DNA of 64,000 nucleotides, from positions 1,798,001 to 1,862,000 of the forward strand of contig NZ_CP071462.1 of NCBI RefSeq assembly GCF_017352155.2, given 5' to 3'. The position numbers and the translations under genes were made by a program. Positions 7,836-15,669 of the stretch are shown piece after piece (position 1 is the first letter of the stretch; every line of letters starts with the position of its first letter). Under the pieces are notes generated by a model. The model was given only the letters and a program-made list of their open reading frames with translations, did no database searches and was not told where the DNA came from. This DNA comes from Haloterrigena alkaliphila. GTDB taxonomy: Archaea; Halobacteriota; Halobacteria; Halobacteriales; Natrialbaceae.

Positions 7836-8918
7836 ATGGACGAACGCGTCCGCGAACACGCCGAGGTACTGGTCGACTGGAGTGCGCGCGTCGAGGAGGG
7901 CGATAACGTCGTCCTCTCCGTGGGGCCCGACGCGCACGAACTCGCCGTCGCGGTCGCCGAGGCGCTCGGTGAGCGGGGTGCGAACCTGCTGGCGACCTAC
8001 GGTTCGGGCGAGATCACCCGCGCCTACCTCCGGGCCCACGACGGCGACTTCGACGAGGATCCGGCCCACGAACTCGCCCTCGTCGAGAACGCCGACGTCT
8101 ACCTCTCGCTCGGCGGTGGGCGCAACACGAGCGCGACGGCGGACGTACCCGGCGAGATGCGTCGGGCCCACCGCAGCGCCAGAACCGGGATCCGCGAAAC
8201 GCGTCTCGACACGCGCTGGGTGTCGACGGTCCACCCGACCCGGTCGCTCGCCCAGCAGGCCACCATGGCCTACGAGGAGTACCAGGACTTCGCGTACAGC
8301 GCGATCCTCCGGGACTGGGAGTCGCTGGCCGACGAGATGGCGCGGATGAAGGACCTGCTCGACGAGGGGTCGGAGGTCCGACTGGTCTCTGCCGGCACCG
8401 ACCTCACCATGCGGATCGAGGGCCGCACGGCGGTCAACAGCGCCGCCTCGGTCGCGTACGACTCGCACAACCTCCCCAGCGGCGAGGTCTTCACCGCGCC
8501 ATACGCCACCGAGGGCGAGGTAACCTTCGACGTCCCGATGACGCTGCACGGCGAGTCGGTCCGAAACGTCCGCCTCGAGTTCGAGGCCGGCGAGGTGGTC
8601 GACTACGAGGCCGAACAGGGCGAGGCGGTGATCGGCGAGATCCTCGAGACCGACGACGGCGCGCGCCGACTGGGCGAACTGGGGATCGGCATGAACCGCG
8701 GGATCGACCGCTACACGGACAACATCCTCTTCGACGAGAAGATGGGCGACACGATCCACCTCGCGCTCGGCCGGGCCTACGACGCGAACCTCCCCGAGGG
8801 CGAGTCGGGCAACGACTCCGCGGTCCACGTCGACCTGATCACCGACGTGAGCGAGGACTCGCGCCTCGAGATCGACGGCGACGTCGTGCAACGAAACGGT
8901 CGGTTTCGGTGGGAGTAG
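7836..8918 (+). CDS. M29-family aminopeptidase (thermophilic metallo-aminopeptidase)
   Basis: 360 residues from ATG 7836. The order and motifs follow aminopeptidase T/PepS. An N-terminal Rossmann-like half contains VLVDWSARVEEGDNVVL and HELAVAVAEAL. The metal-binding half has LPSGEVFTAPYATEGEVTFD (Glu ligands), IGMNRGIDRYTDNILFDEKM with the Glu of F-D-E-K-M, and a final H-L-A-L-G-R-A-Y. Expected action is cytoplasmic removal of N-terminal residues from peptides with two metal ions. Length is slightly below bacterial members (about 370-410). It probably has its own promoter or is read through from the transporter gene. Confidence 0.92.
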   Translation: MDERVREHAEVLVDWSARVEEGDNVVLSVGPDAHELAVAVAEALGERGANLLATYGSGEITRAYLRAHDGDFDEDPAHELALVENADVYLSLGGGRNTSATADVPGEMRRAHRSARTGIRETRLDTRWVSTVHPTRSLAQQATMAYEEYQDFAYSAILRDWESLADEMARMKDLLDEGSEVRLVSAGTDLTMRIEGRTAVNSAASVAYDSHNLPSGEVFTAPYATEGEVTFDVPMTLHGESVRNVRLEFEAGEVVDYEAEQGEAVIGEILETDDGARRLGELGIGMNRGIDRYTDNILFDEKMGDTIHLALGRAYDANLPEGESGNDSAVHVDLITDVSEDSRLEIDGDVVQRNGRFRWE

Positions 8919-9111
8919 CGTGGTTCGGAACGAACGTAGTGAGTGAGAACCACGGATACCGAACGGTGAGCGTAGCGAACCGTGAGGAATAACGAGGGAT
9001 CGAAGATCCCTCGAACGAACGGGCGCTACGCGCCCGTGAGTAGCGCGGTTCGGAGGCCCGAAGGGCCGAGAACCGCAGACACCGAACGGTGGGCGCAGCG
9101 AACCGTGAGGA
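8914..9111. repeat. Two imperfect copies of an 75-bp unit plus small palindromes
   Basis: Copy one (8914-8988) and copy two (9038-9111) both begin GAGTAGCG(T/C)GGTTCGGA and end near GCGAACCGTGAGGA, with GAGAACC(A/G)C and ACCGAACGGTG in between. Perfect palindromic stems lie between and inside them: GAGGGATC-gaa-GATCCCTC (8994-9012), CGGGCGC-tac-GCGCCCG (9020-9036) and a GGCCCGAAGGGCC stem (about 9055-9067). The whole 8919-9452 stretch (534 bases) has no gene. The rest of it up to the DUF309 start holds nothing I can name beyond an AT-rich patch near 9240-9265. Confidence 0.7.
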
Positions 9112-9452
9112 GGGTGGGTTCGAGGCGGAACGATCGGGCTCGCTCGGCAGGATTGATCGCCCCCTCCTCAGACGACCGTAGAACCGGTGGTAGCGTCCAA
9201 TTAACCGACCATTGGGCACTGTCAACGATTACCGTTCGATTTCGAAGCCGCCGCATAATAATGTAGGATCGCGCCCACAGATCGAGTACCGCCGTGACCG
9301 GTGGCGGAAGATAACCGGTCGGGACTCGCTGCGCGTCCCGTTATGTTCACAGTTGTCTGCCCGCCCTGCCGGAGGCGGTTCGTATCCGGCACTCGCGGTT
9401 CTCGAGGCGTCCAGTTCGATAGTCTCTCGAGTCTCGAGTCCGTACGTCGGCC

Positions 9453-10067
9453 ATGCGCGATCAGCTCCGGGCCGGGGCCGCGATCTACAACGCGGGGCAC
9501 TACCACGCGGCCCACGACGCCTGGGAGGCCCACTGGCTCGACCTCGAGGCCGGAACCGACGACGAGCGACTGCTCCACGGGCTGATCCAGTTCACGGCCG
9601 CGGTCCACCACGCCCGCGAGCGCAACTGGGAGGGAGCCGTCGGCCTGGCCGACAGCGCGCTCGAGTACCTCGACGGGTTGCCTCCAAACTACCGCGATGT
9701 CCGGCTCTCGCCGGTCCGATCGTTTCTCGAGGCGCTCGCGGCCGATCCGGAACTCGTCGAGCGCCGGCCACCGGTTCGCCTCGAACACGAGGGCGAGGTT
9801 CCGACGCTCGCGGACATCGGGTTCGCGCCGACGGCGATCGCGGCGACCGTCCTCGCCGGGGAACTGGGCTACGACGCCGAACCGATCGAGCAGGCCCGCG
9901 CGTACGCCCGCAGCGACCTCGAGGCCGGCGACGACGGCAGTCTGTTCATCAGCCTGCTGTTCGACTTCGTCCGCGAGGACGATCACCGCGGGATCGTCTA
10001 TCAGCGCCTGACCGACCACGTCGGCCGCCGCGAGGCCCGCGAGTCCGACGTGGAGGGCCTGTTCTGA
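9453..10067 (+). CDS. DUF309-family protein
   Basis: 204 residues, helical. The DUF309 signature is complete in the first 60 residues: AGHYHAAHDAWEAHW followed by LLHGLIQFTAAVHHARERNW, with several His and Glu that look like a metal site. Beyond residue 110 a haloarchaeal C-terminal extension of about 90 residues (with PTLADIGFAPTAIA) has no recognised motif. The biochemical role of DUF309 is not established; members were once called putative metal-dependent hydrolases. It is convergent with the aldo/keto reductase gene that ends 22 bp away. Confidence 0.88.
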   Translation: MRDQLRAGAAIYNAGHYHAAHDAWEAHWLDLEAGTDDERLLHGLIQFTAAVHHARERNWEGAVGLADSALEYLDGLPPNYRDVRLSPVRSFLEALAADPELVERRPPVRLEHEGEVPTLADIGFAPTAIAATVLAGELGYDAEPIEQARAYARSDLEAGDDGSLFISLLFDFVREDDHRGIVYQRLTDHVGRREARESDVEGLF

Positions 10068-10089
10068 GGAACGTGGATCACCGTGAGTC

Positions 10090-11061
10090 TTACTCGTGGC
10101 CCGCGATCGGCAGCGGCTCGTAGGGTTCCTCGAGGTAGGCGATGTCCGACGCCGACAGCGAGACGTCCAGCGCCTCGACGGCCTCCTCGAGGTGCTCGAC
10201 GCTGGTCGTACCGACGATGGGCGCGTCGACCCAGTCCTTGTGGAGCAGCCACGCGAGGCTGAGCTGGGCCATCGTGACGCCCTTCTCGGCGGCCAGTTCC
10301 TGCACGCGCTCGTTGATCTCCTCGCCGCCGCCCTGCAGGTAGGGAATCTGCTCGAGGTACTGGTCCGTCTGCCCGCGCGTCGTCGACTCGATTTCGGTGT
10401 GAGGGCGCGTGCCGACGCCGCGGGCCAGCGGCGACCACGGGATCACGCCGATCCCCTCCTTCTCACAGAGCGGCAGCATCTCCCGCTCTTCCTCGCGGTA
10501 GAACAGGTTGTAGTGGTTCTGCATCGTCGCGAACCGCTCGAGGCCCAGTCGGTCGCTGGTCTGCAGGGCCTCGGCGAACTGGTGGGCCCACATCGAGGAG
10601 GTGCCGACGTAGCGAACCTTGCCGCGCCGGACGGCGTCGTCCAGCGCCCGCAGCGTCTCGTCGATCGGCGTGTCGTAGTCCCACCGGTGGGTCTGGTAGA
10701 GGTCGACGGTCTCGAGGCCGAGCCGGTCGAGGCTGGCCTCGAGTTCCTGCTCGATGGCCTTCCGCGAGAGCCCGCTGGCGTTGGGGTTGTCGGGATCCAT
10801 CTCCGCGTAGACCTTCGTCGCGACGACCTGCGCGTCCCGGTCGTAGTCGGCGAGGACGTCGCCGAGGATCTCCTCGGACTCGCCCGTCGAGTAGACGTTC
10901 GCCGTGTCGAAGAAGTTGATCCCGAGGTCGATCGCGCGCTCGATCAGTTCGGTGCTCTCCTCGCGCTCGAGCATCCACTCCCGGCCGCTGCCGAAACTCA
11001 TGCAGCCGAGTCCGATGCGACTGACGGACATGCCGGTCGATCCGAGCGTGGTGTACTCCAT
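10090..11061 (-). CDS. Aldo/keto reductase
   Basis: 323 residues from ATG 11061 (METTTLG-like start, here MEYTTLGSTG). It is an (alpha/beta)8 barrel with the AKR tetrad: Asp in NFFDTANVYSTG, Tyr in the same segment, Lys in VVATKVYAEM and His in LYQTHRWDYDTP. The NADP-binding C-terminal part is VIPWSPLARGVG and IVGTTSVEHLEEAV. This is the YajO/AKR11-like group of single-domain oxidoreductases that reduce aldehydes or ketones with NADPH; the substrate is not predictable. A second, distinct AKR is at 21470. Confidence 0.92.
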   Translation of the reverse strand: MEYTTLGSTGMSVSRIGLGCMSFGSGREWMLEREESTELIERAIDLGINFFDTANVYSTGESEEILGDVLADYDRDAQVVATKVYAEMDPDNPNASGLSRKAIEQELEASLDRLGLETVDLYQTHRWDYDTPIDETLRALDDAVRRGKVRYVGTSSMWAHQFAEALQTSDRLGLERFATMQNHYNLFYREEEREMLPLCEKEGIGVIPWSPLARGVGTRPHTEIESTTRGQTDQYLEQIPYLQGGGEEINERVQELAAEKGVTMAQLSLAWLLHKDWVDAPIVGTTSVEHLEEAVEALDVSLSASDIAYLEEPYEPLPIAGHE

Positions 11062-11155
11062 AGGCAGTGTTGGACGGGCCGACGACAAAACCTCGTGGCT
11101 CGCCGGAACGGGTTGCTGGCTCTCGCCTCCGTGCGCTCGAGTGCGAAAACGGCTC

Positions 11156-11899
11156 TCAGTCGTGGCGCGCGGAGTTGTCCCGCGGCTCGTACCCCAGAAC
11201 CTCCTTCGCGCGCTCGAGCGAGTAGTACTTCCGATCGTTGTCGGAGATGCCGTAGACGATCTCGTACTCGTAGTCGGCCCGGATGCAGCGATCGAACAGG
11301 TGCGCGCAGTCCCGGTAGGAGAGCCACATCGCCTGCCCGCGCTCGTAGTCGATCGGCGGGTGCCCCTCGGTGAGGTTACCGATGCGGACGTTGACCACCG
11401 AGAGATCGTACTCGTCGTGGTAGTACCGACCCAGCGTCTCGCCGGCGGCCTTCGAGACGCCGTAGAGGTTGCCCGGTCGGGGGAGTTCCGTCCCGTCGAG
11501 GAGGTAGTCGTCGTGTGGACGGTACAGGTCGGGCGTGCGCTCCTCGGTTTCGTAGGCGCCGACCGCGTGGTTCGAGGAGGCGAAGGCGACCTTCTCGACG
11601 CCGGCGTCGACGGCGGCCTCGAAGACGGTCCGGGTGCCGTCGATGTTGTTCGTCAGGACGCTGTCCCACGGCGCCTCCGGGCGCGGATCGCCCGCGAGGT
11701 GGATCACGACGTCGATGCCGTCCATCGCCTCGCGGACGGCCTCCATCTCGGTGATGTCCGCGACGACGAACTCGCCCGGGTAGTCCTCCGTCGGCGGATC
11801 GCGATCCAGCAAGCGCCACTCGTGTTCGTCCGCGAGGCCGCCGAGGATGGCCTCTCCGACCCGCCCCGCAGCCCCAGTAAGCAGGACTGACTGTGCCAT
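11156..11899 (-). CDS. azf: NAD-dependent glucose-6-phosphate dehydrogenase (Azf type)
   Basis: 247 residues from ATG 11899. It is an extended short-chain dehydrogenase with the NAD-binding GAAGRVG motif at residues 9-15, Asp at the end of the second strand (LLDRDP), SSNHAVGAYE in place of the usual Ser/Thr region, and the catalytic Y-x3-K in LYGVSKAAGE. The sequence matches the haloarchaeal Azf family, shown in Haloferax volcanii to oxidise glucose 6-phosphate with NAD as the entry to an oxidative pentose phosphate pathway. Other NAD-dependent epimerases are alternatives, but the SSNHAVG region is characteristic. The 398-bp gap upstream holds a dispersed repeat. Confidence 0.85.
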   Translation of the reverse strand: MAQSVLLTGAAGRVGEAILGGLADEHEWRLLDRDPPTEDYPGEFVVADITEMEAVREAMDGIDVVIHLAGDPRPEAPWDSVLTNNIDGTRTVFEAAVDAGVEKVAFASSNHAVGAYETEERTPDLYRPHDDYLLDGTELPRPGNLYGVSKAAGETLGRYYHDEYDLSVVNVRIGNLTEGHPPIDYERGQAMWLSYRDCAHLFDRCIRADYEYEIVYGISDNDRKYYSLERAKEVLGYEPRDNSARHD

Positions 11900-12051
11900 T
11901 CGTTCGGTGGAAAGGAAAGCGGCGATAAGAAGCATGCGGTTCCGCGGCAGTTCGGTCGGGGGTAGCACGCTCCCGTCGAGTTCCTCCGTTCGCCGTTCTC
12001 TCGGTATCGGTATCTCGTCCGCGTCTCTCTTTCGCCCGCTGATCTCGTGCC

Positions 12052-12184
12052 GTGGCGCGCGCTGTCGGGGGGCCGAGCGATAGCGAGGCCGACCGACGTA
12101 CTTGCGCGAGGGATGAGCGAGGGAGCGGGGCGACCGAGCGAATCGGCTGGGGAGGGCGTGGCGATTCCCCGTTGCCACGATCGC
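12052..12184 (-). repeat. Dispersed ~130-bp repeat, copy A (inverted)
   Basis: Read on the minus strand it begins GTGGCAACGGGGAATCGCCA, continues with the CCCTCCCCAGCCGATTCGCT core and CTCGCTCATCCCTCGCGCA, and ends GCGCGCGCCAC. The same series, in the same order, is found at 12772-12910 (plus) and 28096-28221 (plus). Its ends can pair (GTGGC with GCCAC), and an inner GTGGC...GCCAC stem closes on the first 20 or so bases. No ORF is conserved among the copies. It fills most of the 398-bp gap between azf and mptD. It could be a small non-autonomous mobile element or a structured RNA gene. Confidence 0.75.
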
Positions 12185-12297
12185 AGACCGCTCGTTGTTC
12201 GGACGGCGGCTCGTCACCGTTCGTACCGCCTTTCGATCCGACCGCGAGAGTCGCGCGCATCGCAACTCCCTTCCCGAGCGCACGCGAGCACTCGAGC

Positions 12298-12684
12298 ATG
12301 ACGACCGATTCCGACGAGTCCGATCCGACGGACGCCGAGGCCGCGTGCTTCGAGGCCGGCATCAAGTTCGGCACGCTCTACCACCAGTTCGCCGGAACGC
12401 CGATCTCGCCGGACAGCGCCGCGAGTCTCGAGCGGGCGATGGAAGAAGCGATCGAGAACCAGCCCCACTGTACCGAGGTGACCGTCGCCGTCCGGACCGA
12501 CGAACTCGAGGCCGAACTCGCCGACTCGGCGGCCGACTACACCGAACTGACGGGGCGATTCCTCGAGGTCGAAATCGTAGTCGACTACGAGGGCTGTGAG
12601 GTCGTCACGCGAATGGCGATGGAGGACGGCTACCCGCTGATGCGCGTCGAATCGGTTCGGGGTCGCGACTCGTCAGCTGACTGA
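12298..12684 (+). CDS. mptD: Archaeal dihydroneopterin aldolase MptD
   Basis: 128 residues from ATG 12298. The protein matches the archaeal MptD family (COG2098): FEAGIKFGTLYHQFAGTPIS at residues 19-38 contains the Glu, Tyr/His and Gln positions that surround the pterin, and SLERAMEEAIENQP follows. The C-terminal half has paired strands LEVEIVVDYEG and YPLMRVESV. MptD cleaves 7,8-dihydroneopterin to 6-hydroxymethyl-dihydropterin and glycolaldehyde in the folate/methanopterin branch. The first enzyme of the same archaeal route, MptA, is encoded at 60490, but not in an operon with it. Confidence 0.88.
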   Translation: MTTDSDESDPTDAEAACFEAGIKFGTLYHQFAGTPISPDSAASLERAMEEAIENQPHCTEVTVAVRTDELEAELADSAADYTELTGRFLEVEIVVDYEGCEVVTRMAMEDGYPLMRVESVRGRDSSAD

Positions 12685-12771
12685 ATTAGTTGTGGGACTC
12701 GAGAAGTCCGTTCAGTCGACGTGCGAATGGACCGATGCTGCGATTGAAGCGGCGGGTGCAGCGAAGCGTCT

Positions 12772-12910
12772 TGCTATCGTGGCAACAGGGAATCGCCACG
12801 CCCTCCCCAGCCGATTCACTCGGTCGCTTCGCTCCCTCGCTCATCCCTCGCGCAGCATCGCTGACCGCCCTCGCTTTCGCTCGGTCGGTCACCAGCGCGC
12901 GCCACCGCAC
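12772..12910 (+). repeat. Dispersed ~130-bp repeat, copy B
   Basis: Same element as copies A and C, in plus orientation: TGCTATCGTGGCAACAGGG, AATCGCCACGCCCTCCCCAG, CCGATTCACTCGG, CTCGCTCATCCCTCGCGCAG and the end GCGCGCGCCACCGCAC. With copy A it flanks mptD as a pair of inverted repeats about 0.6 kb apart, so the gene could be inverted by recombination. The surrounding gap (12685-13110) contains otherwise only the DUF5790 promoter. Confidence 0.75.
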
Positions 12911-13078
12911 GCCTGTTCCCAGACCGGAGTCATATAGAGTAGATCCGATTCGCGTGGGCGTGAATCACGAGACGGCCCGGCAGTCGTCGAAATCGAGTCC
13001 CGTTGTTTTCGAAATACAGCCGACATTCGGCCGATATCGATCCGCTCGAGTCGCTTTTCACTTTCACTTTCGGGCGAC

Positions 13079-13085
13079 CTTTTAA
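13079..13085 (+). promoter_or_regulatory. TATA box of the DUF5790-like gene
   Basis: CTTTTAAC (about 13078-13085) lies 26-33 bp before ATG 13111, the classical leaderless spacing in haloarchaea. Confidence 0.5.
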
Positions 13086-13110
13086 CCCCAGCCCCCGTGA
13101 AGGAGATGAC

Positions 13111-13593
13111 ATGAGCCAAGCGACGTTCGGCGACGACGAGGAACTGTTCGGCGAGGCCGCCAACGAGATGCGCGAGGACGTCGAATCCTCGCTCGAGGAG
13201 GGGTGGGCGGCACTCCCCGGCGCCGACGACATCTGGGAGACCGACGCCGACAACGTGCTCGGCGTGCTCAACGGGCTCAACTCCGCGCTGGACGCCGGCG
13301 ACGCCGAGGACAGCCTCCGCGACGCGAAGAAGTGGTTCACGATGGGCCAGCGCGCCGACGCCTTCGAGGACGCCGACGATCTCGAGGAGGAGATCGCCGA
13401 CCTCGAGGCGGCCATCACGGACATCGCCGAGGCGGGCGAACAGGTCGGCGAACTCACCTCGACGATCCCGGCGCTCCGGGGGACCCTCGAGGACGCCGGT
13501 CCCGACGCCGACGCGGACGAGGACGACGAGGAAGCTGAAGCCGAGGAGGAGGCCGAGGCCGACGAAGACGACGCCGAAGAAGACGAAGAGTAA
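13111..13593 (+). CDS. Conserved haloarchaeal acidic protein (DUF5790-like)
   Basis: 160 residues. The conserved part is residues 1-100: MSQATFGDDEELFGEAANEM, helices with a Trp pair (EEGWAALPGADDIW), SLRDAKKWFTMG, and a coiled-coil-like DDLEEEIADLEAAITDIAEA. The last 35 residues are almost only Asp, Glu and Ala, a low-complexity tail. The family is found throughout haloarchaea with no assigned function; the helical content suggests a protein-binding or structural role. It has a single promoter and no operon partners. Confidence 0.8.
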   Translation: MSQATFGDDEELFGEAANEMREDVESSLEEGWAALPGADDIWETDADNVLGVLNGLNSALDAGDAEDSLRDAKKWFTMGQRADAFEDADDLEEEIADLEAAITDIAEAGEQVGELTSTIPALRGTLEDAGPDADADEDDEEAEAEEEAEADEDDAEEDEE

Positions 13594-13728
13594 CGGGTCC
13601 ACCGAAACGGGCAGGCGTCCGATCTCGGTTCCTCGCCGTCGTCCTCGAGTCGCACCCCTCGCTTTGCACCCTCTCGAGTCGTACCCCTCGAGTCGAGTCG
13701 CTCTCGTGAGTACGGCCGCAGGTCACCG

Positions 13729-14496
13729 CTATTCCCGGCGCGGGGGCCGCGAGACGTCTCGCTCGGCGACCGCCTCGAGCAGCCGCGCCAGCCCGTCGGC
13801 CGCGAGCTCGAGCAGTTCCTCGCCCCGCCGCGCGTCCCCGTCTTCGGGGTCGCCAACGACGCCGTTGTCGGTGAACTCCGCCGCGTCGTAGGCCAGATTC
13901 GCGTAGCTCGTCCAGTCCCCCCAGCTCTCGGCGCGCCCGTCGCGGGCCTCGTCGATCCGATCCTCGCGGACGAGTTCCGGCTCGCAGTGCCGGAGGAGGG
14001 CCGTCTCGAGCGGGCCGCCGTGGCCCATCTCGGCCGTGTGCTCGCCGACGGCCTCGAACCAGGTGAAGGGGACGGCGTAGGCGTCGCCGTCGCGGGTGAT
14101 CCGGGCGCCGACCTCCCGCAGGGCGTCGACGTTGCCGCCGTGGCCGTTGACGATGACGACGCGGTCGAAGCCGTGGTGGGCGAGGCTCTCGACGGCCTCG
14201 CGCACGTAGTTTCGAAACGTGTCCGCGGAGACCCACATCGTGCCCGGGAACTGGCGGTGTTCTTCGGCGATACCGACCGGAATCGCCGGCGCGCGCACGA
14301 CCTCGCGCTCGACGCGCTCGAGGCCGGCGTCGGCGACCGCCTCCGCGGTCACGACGTCCGTGCCGAGGGGGGCGTGGGGCCCGTGTTGTTCCGTGCTGCC
14401 GACGGGGACGACCGCCAGATCGGTCTCGCAGTCGCGGACGTCCGTCCACGTCGCGTCGCGTAGGTCCATGCGCGAGTACTCCCACGGAGCGAACAT
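13729..14496 (-). CDS. Creatininase-family amidohydrolase (possibly ArfB-like)
   Basis: 255 residues from ATG 14496; an inner ATG at 14466 is also possible. Family motifs are clear: VPVGSTEQHGPHAPLGTD with Glu, His and Asp metal ligands, VIVNGHGGNVDAL with the His ligand, and a late GHGGPLETAL. These enzymes are cytoplasmic metal-dependent amidases. In archaea a member of this family, ArfB, deformylates a pyrimidine intermediate on the way to riboflavin and F420; MftE and creatininase are other members. The exact substrate cannot be fixed from the motifs. It is divergent from the DUF5789-like gene. Confidence 0.85.
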   Translation of the reverse strand: MFAPWEYSRMDLRDATWTDVRDCETDLAVVPVGSTEQHGPHAPLGTDVVTAEAVADAGLERVEREVVRAPAIPVGIAEEHRQFPGTMWVSADTFRNYVREAVESLAHHGFDRVVIVNGHGGNVDALREVGARITRDGDAYAVPFTWFEAVGEHTAEMGHGGPLETALLRHCEPELVREDRIDEARDGRAESWGDWTSYANLAYDAAEFTDNGVVGDPEDGDARRGEELLELAADGLARLLEAVAERDVSRPPRRE

Positions 14497-14613
14497 GAAA
14501 GTTCCGCGGTCGTCGGGGGATCCGGTCCGTCGCCAGTACACCCGTTCAGTCTCCGGAAGCGGTGGCGAACGCAGGGCTAACCGGTTTCCGCGGGCGCACT
14601 CAATCCTTCGCAC

Positions 14614-14958
14614 ATGACTGATGAGGACCGCCAAAGCGGCGTCGACATCGGCGATCTCGGCGACGAACTCGAGTCCGCGGACTACCCGTTGAGCGAGGAC
14701 GAACTCCTCGAGCGCTACGGCGACGAGGAGATCGAGATGGAAGGGAACACGACGACGCTCGAGGAACTCATCGGGCCGATGGGTGTCGAGGAGTATCAGG
14801 ATTACGGGGAGGTCGAGAACGCGATCATGAACATGGTCGGCGACGAGGCGATCGGACGGAAGAACTACAGCGACCGCACCCCGCCCGCGGCGGGCGAGCA
14901 GCGACAGGACGAGGGCGCGCCGGACCAGGGCGACCAGGAAGGTCAGGAGTCGTTCTAA
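14614..14958 (+). CDS. Conserved haloarchaeal protein (DUF5789-like)
   Basis: 114 residues. The first 85 show the DUF5789/DUF2795-like pattern: an opening IGDLGDELESADYPLSEDEL, a middle with TLEELIGPMGVEEYQDYGEV and the helix VENAIMNMVGDEAIGRKNY. The last 25 residues are a Gln/Gly/Glu-rich disordered tail. The family is common in haloarchaea and is of unknown function. It is divergent from the creatininase gene and convergent with the Yip1 gene. Confidence 0.8.
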   Translation: MTDEDRQSGVDIGDLGDELESADYPLSEDELLERYGDEEIEMEGNTTTLEELIGPMGVEEYQDYGEVENAIMNMVGDEAIGRKNYSDRTPPAAGEQRQDEGAPDQGDQEGQESF

Positions 14959-14982
14959 CGGCCATGTTCGTCGGTTTGGTAC

Positions 14983-15612
14983 TCAGTTGATGAGAAAGAG
15001 GACCACCGAACCCAGCCCTACGACGACCGCCGGAGTCACGGCCCGATCGACCGGGACGTCGTGCGTCTCAGCGATTCCGTAGGTGAGAATGTAGACGCTC
15101 CAGACCGTCGTCGCGAGCACCAGGAGTATCGGGACGATTCCCATGCCGGCCTGTGACGCGACGCTATCGAACTCGGCGGCCAGCCGGTCGGGATCGGAAC
15201 CGTTGAACGAGAGTTGCCGGACCGTCCACCAGCCGTAGAGTGCGCTCGGAACGAGGGAGACGAGTTCCGGAGCGTAGGCCCAACCGGCGACGCTGAGAGC
15301 GTCGGTGAACGTTCCCGGACCGTTCGAGCCGCTGGTCCCGTAATGCATGATCGCGGCGACGACGAGCCACGCGATGACGATGACGATCGTGGTGATCACG
15401 ATTATCCCGGTGATGGCCGACATGATCTGCTGCTCGAGTCGCGGGCCCAGATCGTGCACCTGAGCGAATAGGAGTCTGATGGCGACGGACAACCAAGCGA
15501 TTTCTAGGACGACGAAGAGGACGAAGACGCCGATCCCCCTGTTCTGTGCGGTGGCGCGGCTTGTGCGAGCGAAGTACTCCGCGGGATCAAACAACGGTGT
15601 TCGCGGGGCCAT
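14983..15612 (-). CDS. Yip1-domain membrane protein
   Basis: 209 residues from ATG 15612. Five hydrophobic segments are seen, around residues 27-48, 70-90, 110-135, 160-180 and 185-208, in a layout typical of archaeal Yip1 proteins. The N-terminal cytoplasmic segment is FDPAEYFA, and a polar loop (GTSGSNGPGTFTDAL) precedes the third membrane segment. Yip1 proteins are integral membrane proteins of unclear role in prokaryotes. It lies just downstream of the ABC exporter gene, but 58 bp of AT-rich DNA separates them, so it may have its own promoter. Confidence 0.8.
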   Translation of the reverse strand: MAPRTPLFDPAEYFARTSRATAQNRGIGVFVLFVVLEIAWLSVAIRLLFAQVHDLGPRLEQQIMSAITGIIVITTIVIVIAWLVVAAIMHYGTSGSNGPGTFTDALSVAGWAYAPELVSLVPSALYGWWTVRQLSFNGSDPDRLAAEFDSVASQAGMGIVPILLVLATTVWSVYILTYGIAETHDVPVDRAVTPAVVVGLGSVVLFLIN

Positions 15613-15669
15613 ATCTCTCCTACCAAACAAAAATAATAAAAATCCACGAATTTACAACAAAATCACATA

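Noticed and set aside
6642-8918. Long open frame of 758 codons on the plus strand covering the transporter and aminopeptidase genes
   Set aside because: Only its last 360 residues, from ATG 7836, are coding (M29 aminopeptidase). The upstream part is a shadow of the transporter gene in another frame: Arg/Gly-rich with no motifs.
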